From Streptomyces meridianus (GTDB lineage: Bacteria; Actinomycetota; Actinomycetes; Streptomycetales; Streptomycetaceae), in NCBI RefSeq assembly GCF_023703325.1, contig NZ_JAMQGM010000043.1, forward strand, positions 39,002 through 103,001: a DNA stretch of 64,000 bases, in the 5' to 3' direction. Below the pieces are notes generated by a model. It had not been told where the DNA came from. It saw only the letters and a program-made list of their open reading frames with translations, and ran no database searches. Position 1 is the first letter of the stretch. Each line of letters begins with the position of its first letter. A program made the position numbers and the translations under genes. Of the stretch, positions 35,501-41,227 are shown piece after piece.

Positions 35501-37442
35501 CCAGCGCGGCGGCCGTCGGGTGCTCGAAGAAGGCCGTCGCGGGGACGGTCCGGCCGAGCCGGCGTTCGAGGTCGCCGCGCGTCCGCATCAACAGCAGCGA
35601 GTTCATGCCGAGTTCGTAGAACGGCGTGTGCGGGTCAACCGGGTGTCCCAGGATCGCCGTGACGCACTCCTGCACGGCGGCCGTCGTCCCCGCACCCGCC
35701 ACGAGAGCCGACGGTGCCGCCGGGGACGTGCCTTCGTACTCCCCCGACTCCAGGCGGTCGCGCAGTACGCCGCGGCGCACCTTCCCGGCCGGTGTCCTCG
35801 GGAATGCGGCCTCCGGCACGGGGACGACCCGGTCGGCCGTGAGTCTCAGCCGGGTGAACACCCTTTCCCTGAGGGCGCCGGCGACGCGCCGGTCGGCATC
35901 GCGGGCGCCGGTGCTCACGAAGAAGAGGGCCAGCGACTCGCTGCCGGTGTTCCGATCGGGAACCCCGCAGGCCGCCACGCTTCCGGTCCGGACGCCGGGG
36001 ACGCCGGCCGCCACCTCCTCGATCTCGTGGCTGTAGTGGTTGTGCCCGTTGAGGATGATGACGTCCTTGCGCCGCCCGGTGACGACCACCTGGCCGTCCG
36101 CGAAGAAGGCGAGATCACCGGTGTCCAGCCAGTCGGGACCGTCCGGGAACGCCTCCGCGGTGGCCTCCGGACGGGCCGCATACCCCGGTGTCACCCGGGC
36201 GGAACGGACCTGGAGTCTGCCGATCCTGCGCTCCGGTACCGGCTCGCCGCGCTCGTCCACGGCGCGCAGCTCGGCGCGGTGCGCCGGCGAGCCGGCTGCG
36301 ACGAAGGTGATGCAGTCGGCGTCCGGGTCGTCCTCACCGGCCGGAATCAGGTCGCCGCCCAGGGACGACTTGAGGACGCGGTGCACGCTTCCCGGGGCAC
36401 CCAGCCGGCCGTAGGTGATGGCGGTGACGGTCTCGGCCATTCCCCAGGCGGGCACGATGTGCTCGTCCCGGACGCCGAAGGGCGCGACCGCGTCGAGGAA
36501 GCGGCGCATCACGGGCAGGGGTATGCGTTCGCCTCCGCAGAGCAGGGTGCGCAGCCGGGACAGGTCCCACCGGGCGCCGGGCCGGCCGCCGATCGCGTCC
36601 GCGATCAGCGCGAAGGCGAACGCGGGGGCCCACGAGTGAACGGCCCGGTGCTCCTCCAGCAGGTCGAGCCAGTGCAGGGGGTCGGCCAGGACCCGGTCGG
36701 TCGGCACGTGGACGTTGGTGCAGCCCGCGAACACCTGGAGGACGTGGAAGATCAGGAACGCCCCGCTGTGGTCGACCGGGAGCCAGTTCAGTGTGACGTC
36801 ACCGGGTCCCACGCCGAGGATCCGCCGGGTGCTCGCGGCGAACTCCGCGAGACCGCCGTGCGTCAGCTGGGCGGCCTTCGGCAGGCCCGTACTGCCCGAG
36901 GACAGCATGAGCAGCGCGACATCGCCCGGGGCGGGCTCTTCGAGCCGGCCGGCCGGTTCGTGGCGGAGGCAGTCGGCGGCGACTGCGACGCGCAGGGCGG
37001 GGTCCGTCCGGGCGAGCGACGAGGCACCGGCCCTGTCGCTGAGCACCACTGGAGCTCCGAGTAACTCGCCGGTGTGCCGGAGGCGTTCGAGCGCCGGGGT
37101 GCCCTCACCGCAGTGCTCGGCGATGGCGACCGGGCGGATTCCGCCGAGCGCGCAGGCCCAGAAGGCGGGAAAGAATTCGGCGAGCGGGAGACCGCAGAGA
37201 ACGACGTGCTGACCGGGACGCAGGCCGTGTGCGCGGAGTCCGGTGAGCAGTTTCCGCGCCCGGGTCAGCAATTCGGCGTAGGTGAGCGTGTGCGTGGCGC
37301 CGTCCTGGTCCACGGTGACCACCGCTGATTCCGGAAAGAGTTCCGCGGCTCGCAGCAGAGCCGACGCGGCGGTCGGTGAATCGTCCGCTGAGAACGCGAG
37401 TTCGGGTCCCCGGTAGTGGGAGAGACCTCGCGGCTTGTTCAT
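26505..37442 (-). CDS. Hybrid PKS-NRPS megasynthase: AL-ACP-KS-AT-ACP-LLM-C-A-PCP-C
   Basis: A 3,645-residue assembly-line protein. It opens with an acyl-AMP ligase (about 1-580; LMLSSGSTGLPKAAQLT near 178). ACP1 follows (Ser615), then KS (about 671-1100; TACSTS with Cys848, plus VEAHGTGT and NIGHLD). The AT (about 1195-1500) has Ser1287 in GHSLGEY and RAFHTSLMD, a malonyl-type pattern. After ACP2 (Ser1601) comes an Atu3671/MupA-type luciferase-like flavin monooxygenase (about 1800-2143). Then C (about 2160-2590; HHIVLDS at 2289-2295), A (about 2600-3115; YTSGSTGRPKG, NSSGKIDR), PCP (Ser3168) and a terminal C whose motif is SHAICDG (His3344). There is no TE, KR or aminotransferase. The A-domain pocket DVQFFAQVIK is nearest to proline codes. 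AAGGACTGCAT precedes the ATG, and the start overlaps the exporter gene stop (ATGA). Confidence 0.93.
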   Translation of the reverse strand: MNKPRGLSHYRGPELAFSADDSPTAASALLRAAELFPESAVVTVDQDGATHTLTYAELLTRARKLLTGLRAHGLRPGQHVVLCGLPLAEFFPAFWACALGGIRPVAIAEHCGEGTPALERLRHTGELLGAPVVLSDRAGASSLARTDPALRVAVAADCLRHEPAGRLEEPAPGDVALLMLSSGSTGLPKAAQLTHGGLAEFAASTRRILGVGPGDVTLNWLPVDHSGAFLIFHVLQVFAGCTNVHVPTDRVLADPLHWLDLLEEHRAVHSWAPAFAFALIADAIGGRPGARWDLSRLRTLLCGGERIPLPVMRRFLDAVAPFGVRDEHIVPAWGMAETVTAITYGRLGAPGSVHRVLKSSLGGDLIPAGEDDPDADCITFVAAGSPAHRAELRAVDERGEPVPERRIGRLQVRSARVTPGYAARPEATAEAFPDGPDWLDTGDLAFFADGQVVVTGRRKDVIILNGHNHYSHEIEEVAAGVPGVRTGSVAACGVPDRNTGSESLALFFVSTGARDADRRVAGALRERVFTRLRLTADRVVPVPEAAFPRTPAGKVRRGVLRDRLESGEYEGTSPAAPSALVAGAGTTAAVQECVTAILGHPVDPHTPFYELGMNSLLLMRTRGDLERRLGRTVPATAFFEHPTAAALAAHLDAAPAGGTADVTEPVSPATPADRRIAVIGMSARFPGAASVDEFWSNLCAGVDSVRTYTADDLTAAGLPPALLEEPGRVSVAGHLDEADGFDADFFGISRREAELTDPAHRLFLESCHQALEDGGYAAGEPGTRVGVFAGSGMHLYGHQQPTATAGPRPDDPAAGIQAAVGRQPDFMASRVAYRLGLTGPAIGVQTACSTSLVAVHLAAQALLSGDADLALAGAAAVHTPQESGYRSHPGSILSPTGRCRAFDADADGTVGGSGVAAVLLKRLDRALADGDTVHAVIIGSAVNNDGSGKVGFTAPGVAGQVDVVRQALHRANVPADTVSYVEAHGTGTRLGDPVEFEALSRALGEGTGRTGFCALGSVKPNIGHLDSCAGMAGLIKTVLMLRHGMLVPTLNLTRPNPALRLEGSPFVLATELRPWPTGSGLPRRAGVCALGVGGTNAHVLLEETPPRAPRPTAEGPVLVPVSAKDPGALGDLVAGLEKHLRDRPGTACADVVRTLALGRRHREQRAAFVARSGEDLVAALARWKPAARQPLGSLAFVFSGQGSAAPGMSRALHAHAPVARRVLEQCEQLFSDDYGGSLLDVLLADDAGPSAAMPTRTAQPALFAHQMALFELWRACGVRPALLMGHSLGEYAALCAAGAVSLADGLRLTARRGLLMQETPPGAMLAVRCDRATADRIAQASGTEPAAVNGPRSQVLSGAAGAIREAAVLLDRDGIPWRALSVDRAFHTSLMDSALAEFRSVTDRLTLAPLSAPFVGGLDGVLRSVGRVVDAGYLHAQAREAVRFDLALRTAAEQGCADFLEIGAAGVLAGPGRQCLPGSRWVHQGRDTDAMEGLLEALGELYTGGADVTWSDVVPDGGRIPLPGHPLRRTPTALPAQQRVAAARESSSPAPAPGDPSTRRGDDARVGPVLRSVVELTAAQLGADPEEMSPDTSFFLLGADSLSLMGMTRELETLHQVRIPVRELFSTADTPRKLAELVVREGGAVITPTESAGTATGTVQERTGSEPAPTAAHEHRTAEADICPVDELPAYPTVPVLSATDGPAADGLHAIAGQQLRLAEKMVDQVTGLMSRQLQALGAALPPAAPPSVTPATAVPAPAGEPAGASPVPAPRTEPARTAPPAAARPLTALPPCADVDVPDASGCDFSLYFFGDYPESGETGRYDLIMSAAEFADRHGFHTLWFPERHFNSFGSLFPNPSVLAAALAARTSRIRLHAGSVVLPLHHPVRVAEEWSVVDNLSGGRAGMCVASGWHAQDFALAPDNFGRHRELMYEQLDTVRRLWSGQAVPVTAGGGEPAEVRLHPTPVQPQPPLFVAVLGNPDSYRRAAENGLGVVTNLMSQSVEQLAENIALYRKTRADHGLDPAAGRVVVLVHTYLGEDAERARAEAYRPFIGYLRSSLSLFDQVTNSLGFDVDLDNTPEEDLEFLLGRAYERYCESRALIGDERTAAETVRLLTEAGADEIACFVDFGVPKDRVLAALPAIDRLGRSSPGRAAREPERLPLSPAQRRIWFLEKLHPGTAMYHEPKAVRLQGPLDEKAFARALRKVVARQPALRTVFPDDDGVPWRRILDDVPVDCPVEDHTGAGEEEALRSVLEREAQRVFDLGSGPLFSARLLRTAPDVHLLFLRAHHIVLDSASTAVFVRDLAAFYRAEQHGAAPPPPLADRPEPRPDPADTARDLAFWRRELAGAPVLQLPADRPRPAVRSGAGAGFTHEFHPELVAELRRFSADHRVTPFMSLLATICAVLARFSGQDDVVIGTAVGGRPVAAEDEIGLFLDTLALRIDLSGDPGFAELVHRVRESTTTAYEHRGVPFDELVGALGVPRDPSRNPLFQVLVEYENEGRVEFDPPRLEATLLDVPSARAPFDLSIYLTHHRNGLRLMVEYDTALFDEGTVRRFIDYAETALRRALEAPTAPLPELTALTALTAADRSALTAFEGGTESGSGRTLHELFEEQARRSPDAVALITDDRGIGYRELDEHANRLARQLGARGAERGVLVAVLLPRGPELITALLAVLKSGAGYLPLDPGAPTARTEWLLQDGAPALLVTTSALRSGLGLPDGMRVHLVDEAAEAGDVTFPERLGGPGEPMTAADGGDESPPEGGARPEDPAYCIYTSGSTGRPKGVVVPHRGPANLVRRHLEGHEPMRTLQWTSPSFDVSVQELFTTLAAGAALVLIGDETRLDPAAVTEAVRRHGVQRLFMPYTPLRYLMETDPLMPSVREVFVAGEALTLTPPLRRFLGRHPECALYNQYGPTEASVIVTSHRVDPAEGDRPPIGMPVPGVRIRLLDGSGREVPVGAVGEIHVAGVALAHGYHGRPEETAAAFVRDARDGTLYRTGDLGRWRSDGELEYLGRADDQVKIRGFRVEPAEVQAALAVRDDVTAAAVVPRRDRNGETVLAAYVVPARAADGIGHLAAALAAGLPDHLVPRQWVRMDRIPLNSSGKIDRDRLPAPETDPAPDPDGRTDRAAAAGEPSTPAEKVMHEVWCDELGRTSVPVNRSFFELGGHSLSAVRLLNRMTREHGFEMSMADFFRAPTVRAVAGRMASTSGATADRAPMPGTVRRMWRRHHERSDPSVYNVAHRIDLHGELDTAALSHALTVLVRRHAALRSRAVHRDGEYLIEVLADLEPDLPVTDLTAADEERVDRWCREQARRPFSLDTAPLFRFGLARLGEDRWVLVAVLSHAICDGWSMGVLWRELEELHNARRSGREPELGAVPAQFTDYARWEREQLTGARREELEAFWRRELAGAKLRMELPYDRPRPEVLSGEGALHRLSIGEAVAERVAGTAARLGTTAYLVLAGAFAAWAGARSGSSSDVVLAASSANRTRQEFENTVGFIGDAVLLRTRTSGATTFSELVTHLGSMLFPAIDHQALPLEEVVRLAAPEMAEQLFPTVLFTVVTTASPSMDLDGLRTRIRSLPVPGLARNELYVVLVPGDDGIEVVIEYSTDLFDASTIASWGEEFAALLAEVTADPEAPLPGREG

Positions 37443-38701
37443 ATGCAGTCCTTCTCTCCGCTTTCGGCTACCGGAGCGTTCGCGCCGCTCCGGTGTCTGC
37501 CGGCCAGTACCAGGAACGCAAGCGCCCCGCACAGGGCGATGCCGTGGAAGGCCGCGACGACGTGCAGGGGCGGTGCCGTCTCGAGAGCCCAGGCGGACAC
37601 CACGGTGCCGACGGCGAACCCGGAGGTCTCGGCGACGGCGGAGAGGCCGAACAGACGGCTTCGTCGGGCATCGGGCTCGGCCTGCAGGCGTGAGGTGTAG
37701 GCGATGTCGGTGAAGCCGTCCGCCAGCCCCGCGGCCAGGGCCACGGCCACGAGGGCGGGTCCCGGCAGCCCGGTGAACGCCAGCACGAAGGAGACCGACA
37801 TCAGGCAGGTGCCGACCGCGAACGCGCGCTCGTCCTCGAGGGCCTGGCGCCATGGCTCCCAGCGCTTGACCAGCTGGTGCGGGAGAAGGCTGCCGACCGC
37901 CCACGCCGCCCAGAACTGCGTCATGAACACGGCCGGGCTGCCCGGATCGGCCAGTTCGGCGACCACGGGCAGGGCGACGTTGTGCGAGGACGAGCCGAGG
38001 GCGTCGGCGCCCCGGAGCAGGAGCATGCCCAGCAGTGGCGGGGCGAGGACGGCCGTTCCGATGCGGGTGGAAGACGGCGCGGCGGCCTCGGAAGGCTCCG
38101 CGGTGGCTTCGTCCCGGGTGCTCAGCCGCAGGAACAGCAGCGCCGCGGCCGACACCAGAAAGCTCAGGGCGTTCAGGGCGAAGGCCGCGCGGTAGCCGCC
38201 GACCGCGATCACCGGAGCGGCGGAGGCGAAGCCGAGCACCGTGGCCAGGGAACGCGCCGTGACGAGCAGCCCGTTGGCCCGCACCCGGTTGTCCTGACCG
38301 ACCATGTCCGGCACCGCGCTGCGCAGCGCGACGTTGAACAGCGTGTTGCCCGATCCGAGCACCACCACGACGGCGGAGAGAAGCAGCACCCCGGTCTCCG
38401 CGCGTGCGGCGAGCACCGTCATGGCCGCCGCCTGGGCGAGATCGGTGCAGATCATGAAGGTGCGGCGGTTGTGAGGCCTGACGAGAACACCGGCGGCCAG
38501 CCCGGCGAGCACTCCAGCTGCCAGGCGCAGGGCCATGAACGCGCCGATGCCGAAGGCGGTGCCCGCGACCTCGTAGGAGAACAGGCTGAGCGCGATCAGA
38601 TTGAGGTAGTTCCCGTAGGTGGACACCGCATGAGCTGCGACGAGACTCCGGAAACGTCGATCACTTCCCGCCACCACAGTTCCTAATTCATGAGAAATCA
38701 A
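37439..38701 (-). CDS. MFS exporter coupled to the megasynthase
   Basis: A 420-residue major-facilitator permease with about 10-12 hydrophobic helices, of the MFS_3/enterobactin-exporter-like type (ALSLFSYEVAGTAFGIGAFMALRL; RLQAEPDARRSRLFGLSAVAE). The stop overlaps the megasynthase start (ATGA), so it very likely exports that product or an intermediate. The start is uncertain: TTG 38701 follows GGAG by 6 nt, while GTG codons at 38677 and 38674 follow AGGAA. The upstream region is AT-rich with a palindrome at 38824-38837. Confidence 0.85.
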   Translation of the reverse strand: MISHELGTVVAGSDRRFRSLVAAHAVSTYGNYLNLIALSLFSYEVAGTAFGIGAFMALRLAAGVLAGLAAGVLVRPHNRRTFMICTDLAQAAAMTVLAARAETGVLLLSAVVVVLGSGNTLFNVALRSAVPDMVGQDNRVRANGLLVTARSLATVLGFASAAPVIAVGGYRAAFALNALSFLVSAAALLFLRLSTRDEATAEPSEAAAPSSTRIGTAVLAPPLLGMLLLRGADALGSSSHNVALPVVAELADPGSPAVFMTQFWAAWAVGSLLPHQLVKRWEPWRQALEDERAFAVGTCLMSVSFVLAFTGLPGPALVAVALAAGLADGFTDIAYTSRLQAEPDARRSRLFGLSAVAETSGFAVGTVVSAWALETAPPLHVVAAFHGIALCGALAFLVLAGRHRSGANAPVAESGEKDCI

Positions 38702-38823
38702 GAAAAACTCCGCAACACAATATTTCCCATGACTTTTTGGGGCAGTGAGGCTTCCGGCCGGAGTTTACGACGCGATGGATGCCCTGGCAATGCCTTCGTA
38801 AAATCCCGACGCAATGACGCGAT

Positions 38824-38837
38824 ATATGAGGTCATAT
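38824..38837. promoter_or_regulatory. Palindromic operator candidate before the exporter/megasynthase operon
   Basis: ATATGAGGTCATAT is a perfect inverted repeat of 6-bp arms around GG, in the AT-rich leader about 125 bp upstream of the operon. AT-rich palindromes are rare in this DNA, so a regulator site is plausible; the regulator is not in the window. Confidence 0.4.
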
Positions 38838-38863
38838 GGAGTTGACGGAACATGATTTCGGAA

Positions 38864-38892
38864 GCGGGCCTTGATGATTACTCAGGGCCCGC
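38864..38892 (-). terminator. Hairpin after the second MFS gene
   Basis: GCGGGCCT and AGGGCCCGC form a GC-rich stem with an AT-rich loop, 18 nt past the stop of the leftward gene ending at 38911. Confidence 0.55.
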
Positions 38893-38910
38893 CCCGATGT
38901 TGATGTGACG

Positions 38911-40149
38911 TCAGGTTTCGACGCTCCGGCCGTCGGGGCCGCCAACTCGGGTCCGGGCAGGCCAGCGGACGGCCAGAGCGGAGACAGTGAGGCTGGTGAC
39001 GATCAGCAGGGCCAGCGCGGTGCGCAGGCTCGTGGCATCGGCGAGAGCCCCGATGAGAGCGGGTCCTGCGACGAACGCGCTGTAGCCGACGGCCGTGGTC
39101 AGCGCCACTGCCTTGCCCGCATGACCTGGGACGCTACGGCCTGCCAGCGACAGGGCCAGGGGGACGACGGGTGCCACCGCAGCGCCGACGGCCAGCAGCC
39201 CGCAGATCGCCGGAACGGGCGTGGTCGACTCAACCACTGCGGTCATTCCCGCCGCTGCCAGGATCCCCGCACAGAACAGCAGCCGCCGCTCTCCCCACCG
39301 CTGCTGGACACCGACCGAGCCGAGCCGTCCGATCAGTGAGGCGAGGTGGTAGCCGCCGATGCCGATACCCGTCAGCACGCCGTCGGGGGCGTTCCAGCGG
39401 GTGAGGAAGACGCCGAGGAAGCTCTCCAGGGCACCGTCGCCGAAGAACGTGACGGTCACGGCGCCCATCGCGAGGACAACGCCGAGTTCACGCCACACCG
39501 GCCGCTCGGGCCGGGCCGAGGCGGCGCCGCCTGCTTCCGCACCCTGATGGCCGGCGTTCCGAGTAGGCAGCGACGCCACGGCGGTGATCAGGGCGGTGAG
39601 CGCGAGCACGACGGCGAGAAGCACGTAGACCGTGCGGAACCCTGCGCCCGCCCACAGCAAAAGGGAACTGGCCAGGGCTCCGAGCAGGGCGCCCAGGCTG
39701 AATCCGGCATGCAGACCGGTCATGGCCTGCCGCCCGTGGGTTCGTTCGTAGTCGGAACCGACCGTGTTGGCTCCGAGATCGATGAAGCTCACCGTCAGGC
39801 CGTACAGGACGAACACAAGGATGAGCATCGGCGTCGAGCGGACCTGAGCGAGCGACACGAACGCGGCAGCGGTACCGCCGAAACCGGCGAGCAGGACGGG
39901 ACGGCGGCCGAACCGGTCGGCCAGCCGGCCACCGCCGAAGAGCGTGACGATCCCTGCTGCCGCCGAGGCGCTGACGGCCGCGCCGAGGGCTCCGGGCTCG
40001 AGATGGAGGGCGTCGGCGAGGCGGGGCAACTCGACGGCCCAGACCCCGACGTGGAACCCCAGGACGAGGAAGACGCCGGCTGCGAGGAGAGCGTGGCGGT
40101 GCCGTTCGATCCGTGCGGATCGGGGCGCGCTGAAGAATTGCGTATGCAC
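38911..40149 (-). CDS. MFS transporter
   Basis: A 412-residue permease. Helices are separated by the conserved cytoplasmic loop GGGRLADRFGRRPVL in the first half. GLTVSFIDLGANTVGSDYERTHGRQAM is typical of the YbjJ/fucose-permease-like MFS branch. GTG start after CAGGAG; a 28-codon upstream frame extension has no ribosome site. It is followed by its own hairpin, so it is a separate transcription unit from the megasynthase operon. Export of a metabolite or uptake of a sugar are both possible; its position between biosynthetic genes favours export. Confidence 0.8.
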   Translation of the reverse strand: MHTQFFSAPRSARIERHRHALLAAGVFLVLGFHVGVWAVELPRLADALHLEPGALGAAVSASAAAGIVTLFGGGRLADRFGRRPVLLAGFGGTAAAFVSLAQVRSTPMLILVFVLYGLTVSFIDLGANTVGSDYERTHGRQAMTGLHAGFSLGALLGALASSLLLWAGAGFRTVYVLLAVVLALTALITAVASLPTRNAGHQGAEAGGAASARPERPVWRELGVVLAMGAVTVTFFGDGALESFLGVFLTRWNAPDGVLTGIGIGGYHLASLIGRLGSVGVQQRWGERRLLFCAGILAAAGMTAVVESTTPVPAICGLLAVGAAVAPVVPLALSLAGRSVPGHAGKAVALTTAVGYSAFVAGPALIGALADATSLRTALALLIVTSLTVSALAVRWPARTRVGGPDGRSVET

Positions 40150-40699
40150 GAGGGGACTCCTGCGAGGATGCGGAAAGGAAACCGCGTCCGGGCAACACGA
40201 GTTCACCGGCGGCTGTGCCCGGTTTCGTCTCATGTGCGGGAGAGGACGCGCGGGCTCACCGCACGCGGGGAGTCTCCCCCTCGCCGAGCTCTCCCCCTTG
40301 TGCTCGAGTCATGGCCACGGACCCTACCCCGGGCGACCGTCAGGGGCACCCGGATATCCGGGCTCCGGCAACTCGACTGCGCGTGGCGCCCCATGGAGCG
40401 GCGGCCCCCGGAAGGCCGTCGGGAACCCGGGACGGCAGAGATGTGACCGGTACACAGCGCGTCCGCAGTCCGTCGCGGTGCGTTCTCCCCCACGACGGCG
40501 CATGTCCGGACCTGCGGCACCGGCATCCCGGCTCGCACGACCGGCAAGGAGAGTGCACGGGGGGGACACGCATCAGGACGGTCGGGACGCGCACGACCCC
40601 GGCGGCGGCTCTTTCCGCGCGCTGGGCGGATTCCCTGCCCCACCGGGCATACGACCTGATCACGTTCCGGCTCGGCTACGCCTTTCTGAGACGGGAATC
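40150..40699. other. Intergenic region upstream of the second MFS gene
   Basis: This 550-bp stretch has no convincing gene. It contains a 14-bp perfect palindrome, CCCGGATATCCGGG, at 40349-40362. Just before the methyltransferase-like remnant, one frame reads ADSLPHRAYDLITFRLGYAF, which may be frameshifted sequence of the same decayed gene. Confidence 0.4.
40349..40362. repeat. 14-bp perfect palindrome
   Basis: CCCGGATATCCGGG lies about 200 bp upstream of the leftward MFS gene. It may be an operator; no partner copy was found nearby. Confidence 0.4.
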
Positions 40700-41125
40700 G
40701 TGGCCGCCACCGCGCCACACTGGGAAGCCGCGGGCTGTGTCCGCGGCGGCTCACTCGCCCGGCTGCACACGCGCAAGATCGTGGAGGATACCGAAACAGG
40801 CTCCTGCACCTGGGAGTTCGGGGTCCACGTCTACGGCCCGGACGCCGCTGCGCTCGCCGGGACGATGGCGGAGCGGATCATCACCTGGGACCGAAAGTAT
40901 CGCCACACCACACCCGTGCTCACCGTTCGTCCGGTCGCCCGTTCGGGCCCCTCCGACGCAGATGTGCACACGGTCGTCAAGCGGTGTGCCCGGCTCGAAT
41001 TCCGCCGGCCCGCACCGGATGTGGAGCCGGACCGGCCGCTCACTCCGAGTCCGGCCACCAGCGGACGGCGCCCCCGCAGGGTCGGAGGACAGGGCGGGGA
41101 GCCCTTGCCGCCGGCCCTCTCCTGA
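40700..41125 (+). pseudogene. C-terminal remnant of a RiPP-type (FxLD-system-like) methyltransferase
   Basis: An open stretch of 141 codons reads GSLARLHTRKIVEDTETG, TWEFGVHVYGPDAAALAGTM and AERIITWDRKYRHTTPVLTV. To my recollection this matches the C-terminal accessory region of FxLD-system methyltransferases (isoaspartate-methyltransferase relatives found with lanthipeptides). The SAM-binding N-terminal domain is absent, and upstream homologous-looking sequence is in another frame, so this is probably a truncated, frameshifted gene. A weak GGGAATC lies before GTG 40700, so expression as a short protein cannot be excluded. It converges on the pentapeptide/P450 unit. Confidence 0.45.
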
Positions 41126-41162
41126 ACGACGCCGCCCTCGGCCGAAGGCCGCCGTCGGCTGC

Positions 41163-41201
41163 CGAGCGCGGTTCCCGCCCGGGGGGCAGGGACCGCGCTC
41201 G
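41163..41201 (-). terminator. Hairpin terminator closing the P450-pentapeptide operon
   Basis: CGAGCGCGG-T-TCCC pairs with GGGACCGCGCTCG: a 9-bp outer stem plus 4-bp inner stem with one bulge. It begins 7 nt after the pentapeptide stop codon. It can also stop transcripts from the opposite remnant gene. Confidence 0.7.
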
Positions 41202-41208
41202 CTCATGT

Positions 41209-41226
41209 TCAGTGCCAGTACTTCAT
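41209..41226 (-). CDS. 18-bp gene for pentapeptide MKYWH, candidate biarylitide-type RiPP precursor
   Basis: Read on the minus strand, ATGAAGTACTGGCACTGA encodes Met-Lys-Tyr-Trp-His-stop. Its ATG begins 2 nt after the P450 stop codon. An AAGGAGG sequence inside the last P450 codons lies 7 nt before it, a near-ideal ribosome site with no other gene to serve. A terminator follows 7 nt after the stop, so the reading frame fills the operon end exactly. Biarylitide precursors are known pentapeptides of pattern MxYxH (for example MRYYH), whose Tyr and His side chains are crosslinked by an adjacent P450. MKYWH fits that pattern. Unlike the described byt loci, as I recall them, the precursor here lies after the P450. 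Processing to a cyclised Tyr-Trp-His peptide is inferred. Confidence 0.8.
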   Translation of the reverse strand: MKYWH

Positions 41227-41227
41227 G

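Noticed and set aside
33282..37064. Long rightward open frame opposite the KS/AT and acyl ligase domains
   Set aside because: Same mirror-frame effect; the opposite strand carries KS and AT active-site motifs.
37443..37904. N-terminal extension of the megasynthase by 154 codons
   Set aside because: It overlaps the MFS exporter gene on the same strand in another frame; the ATG at 37442 has a ribosome site and an ATGA coupling.
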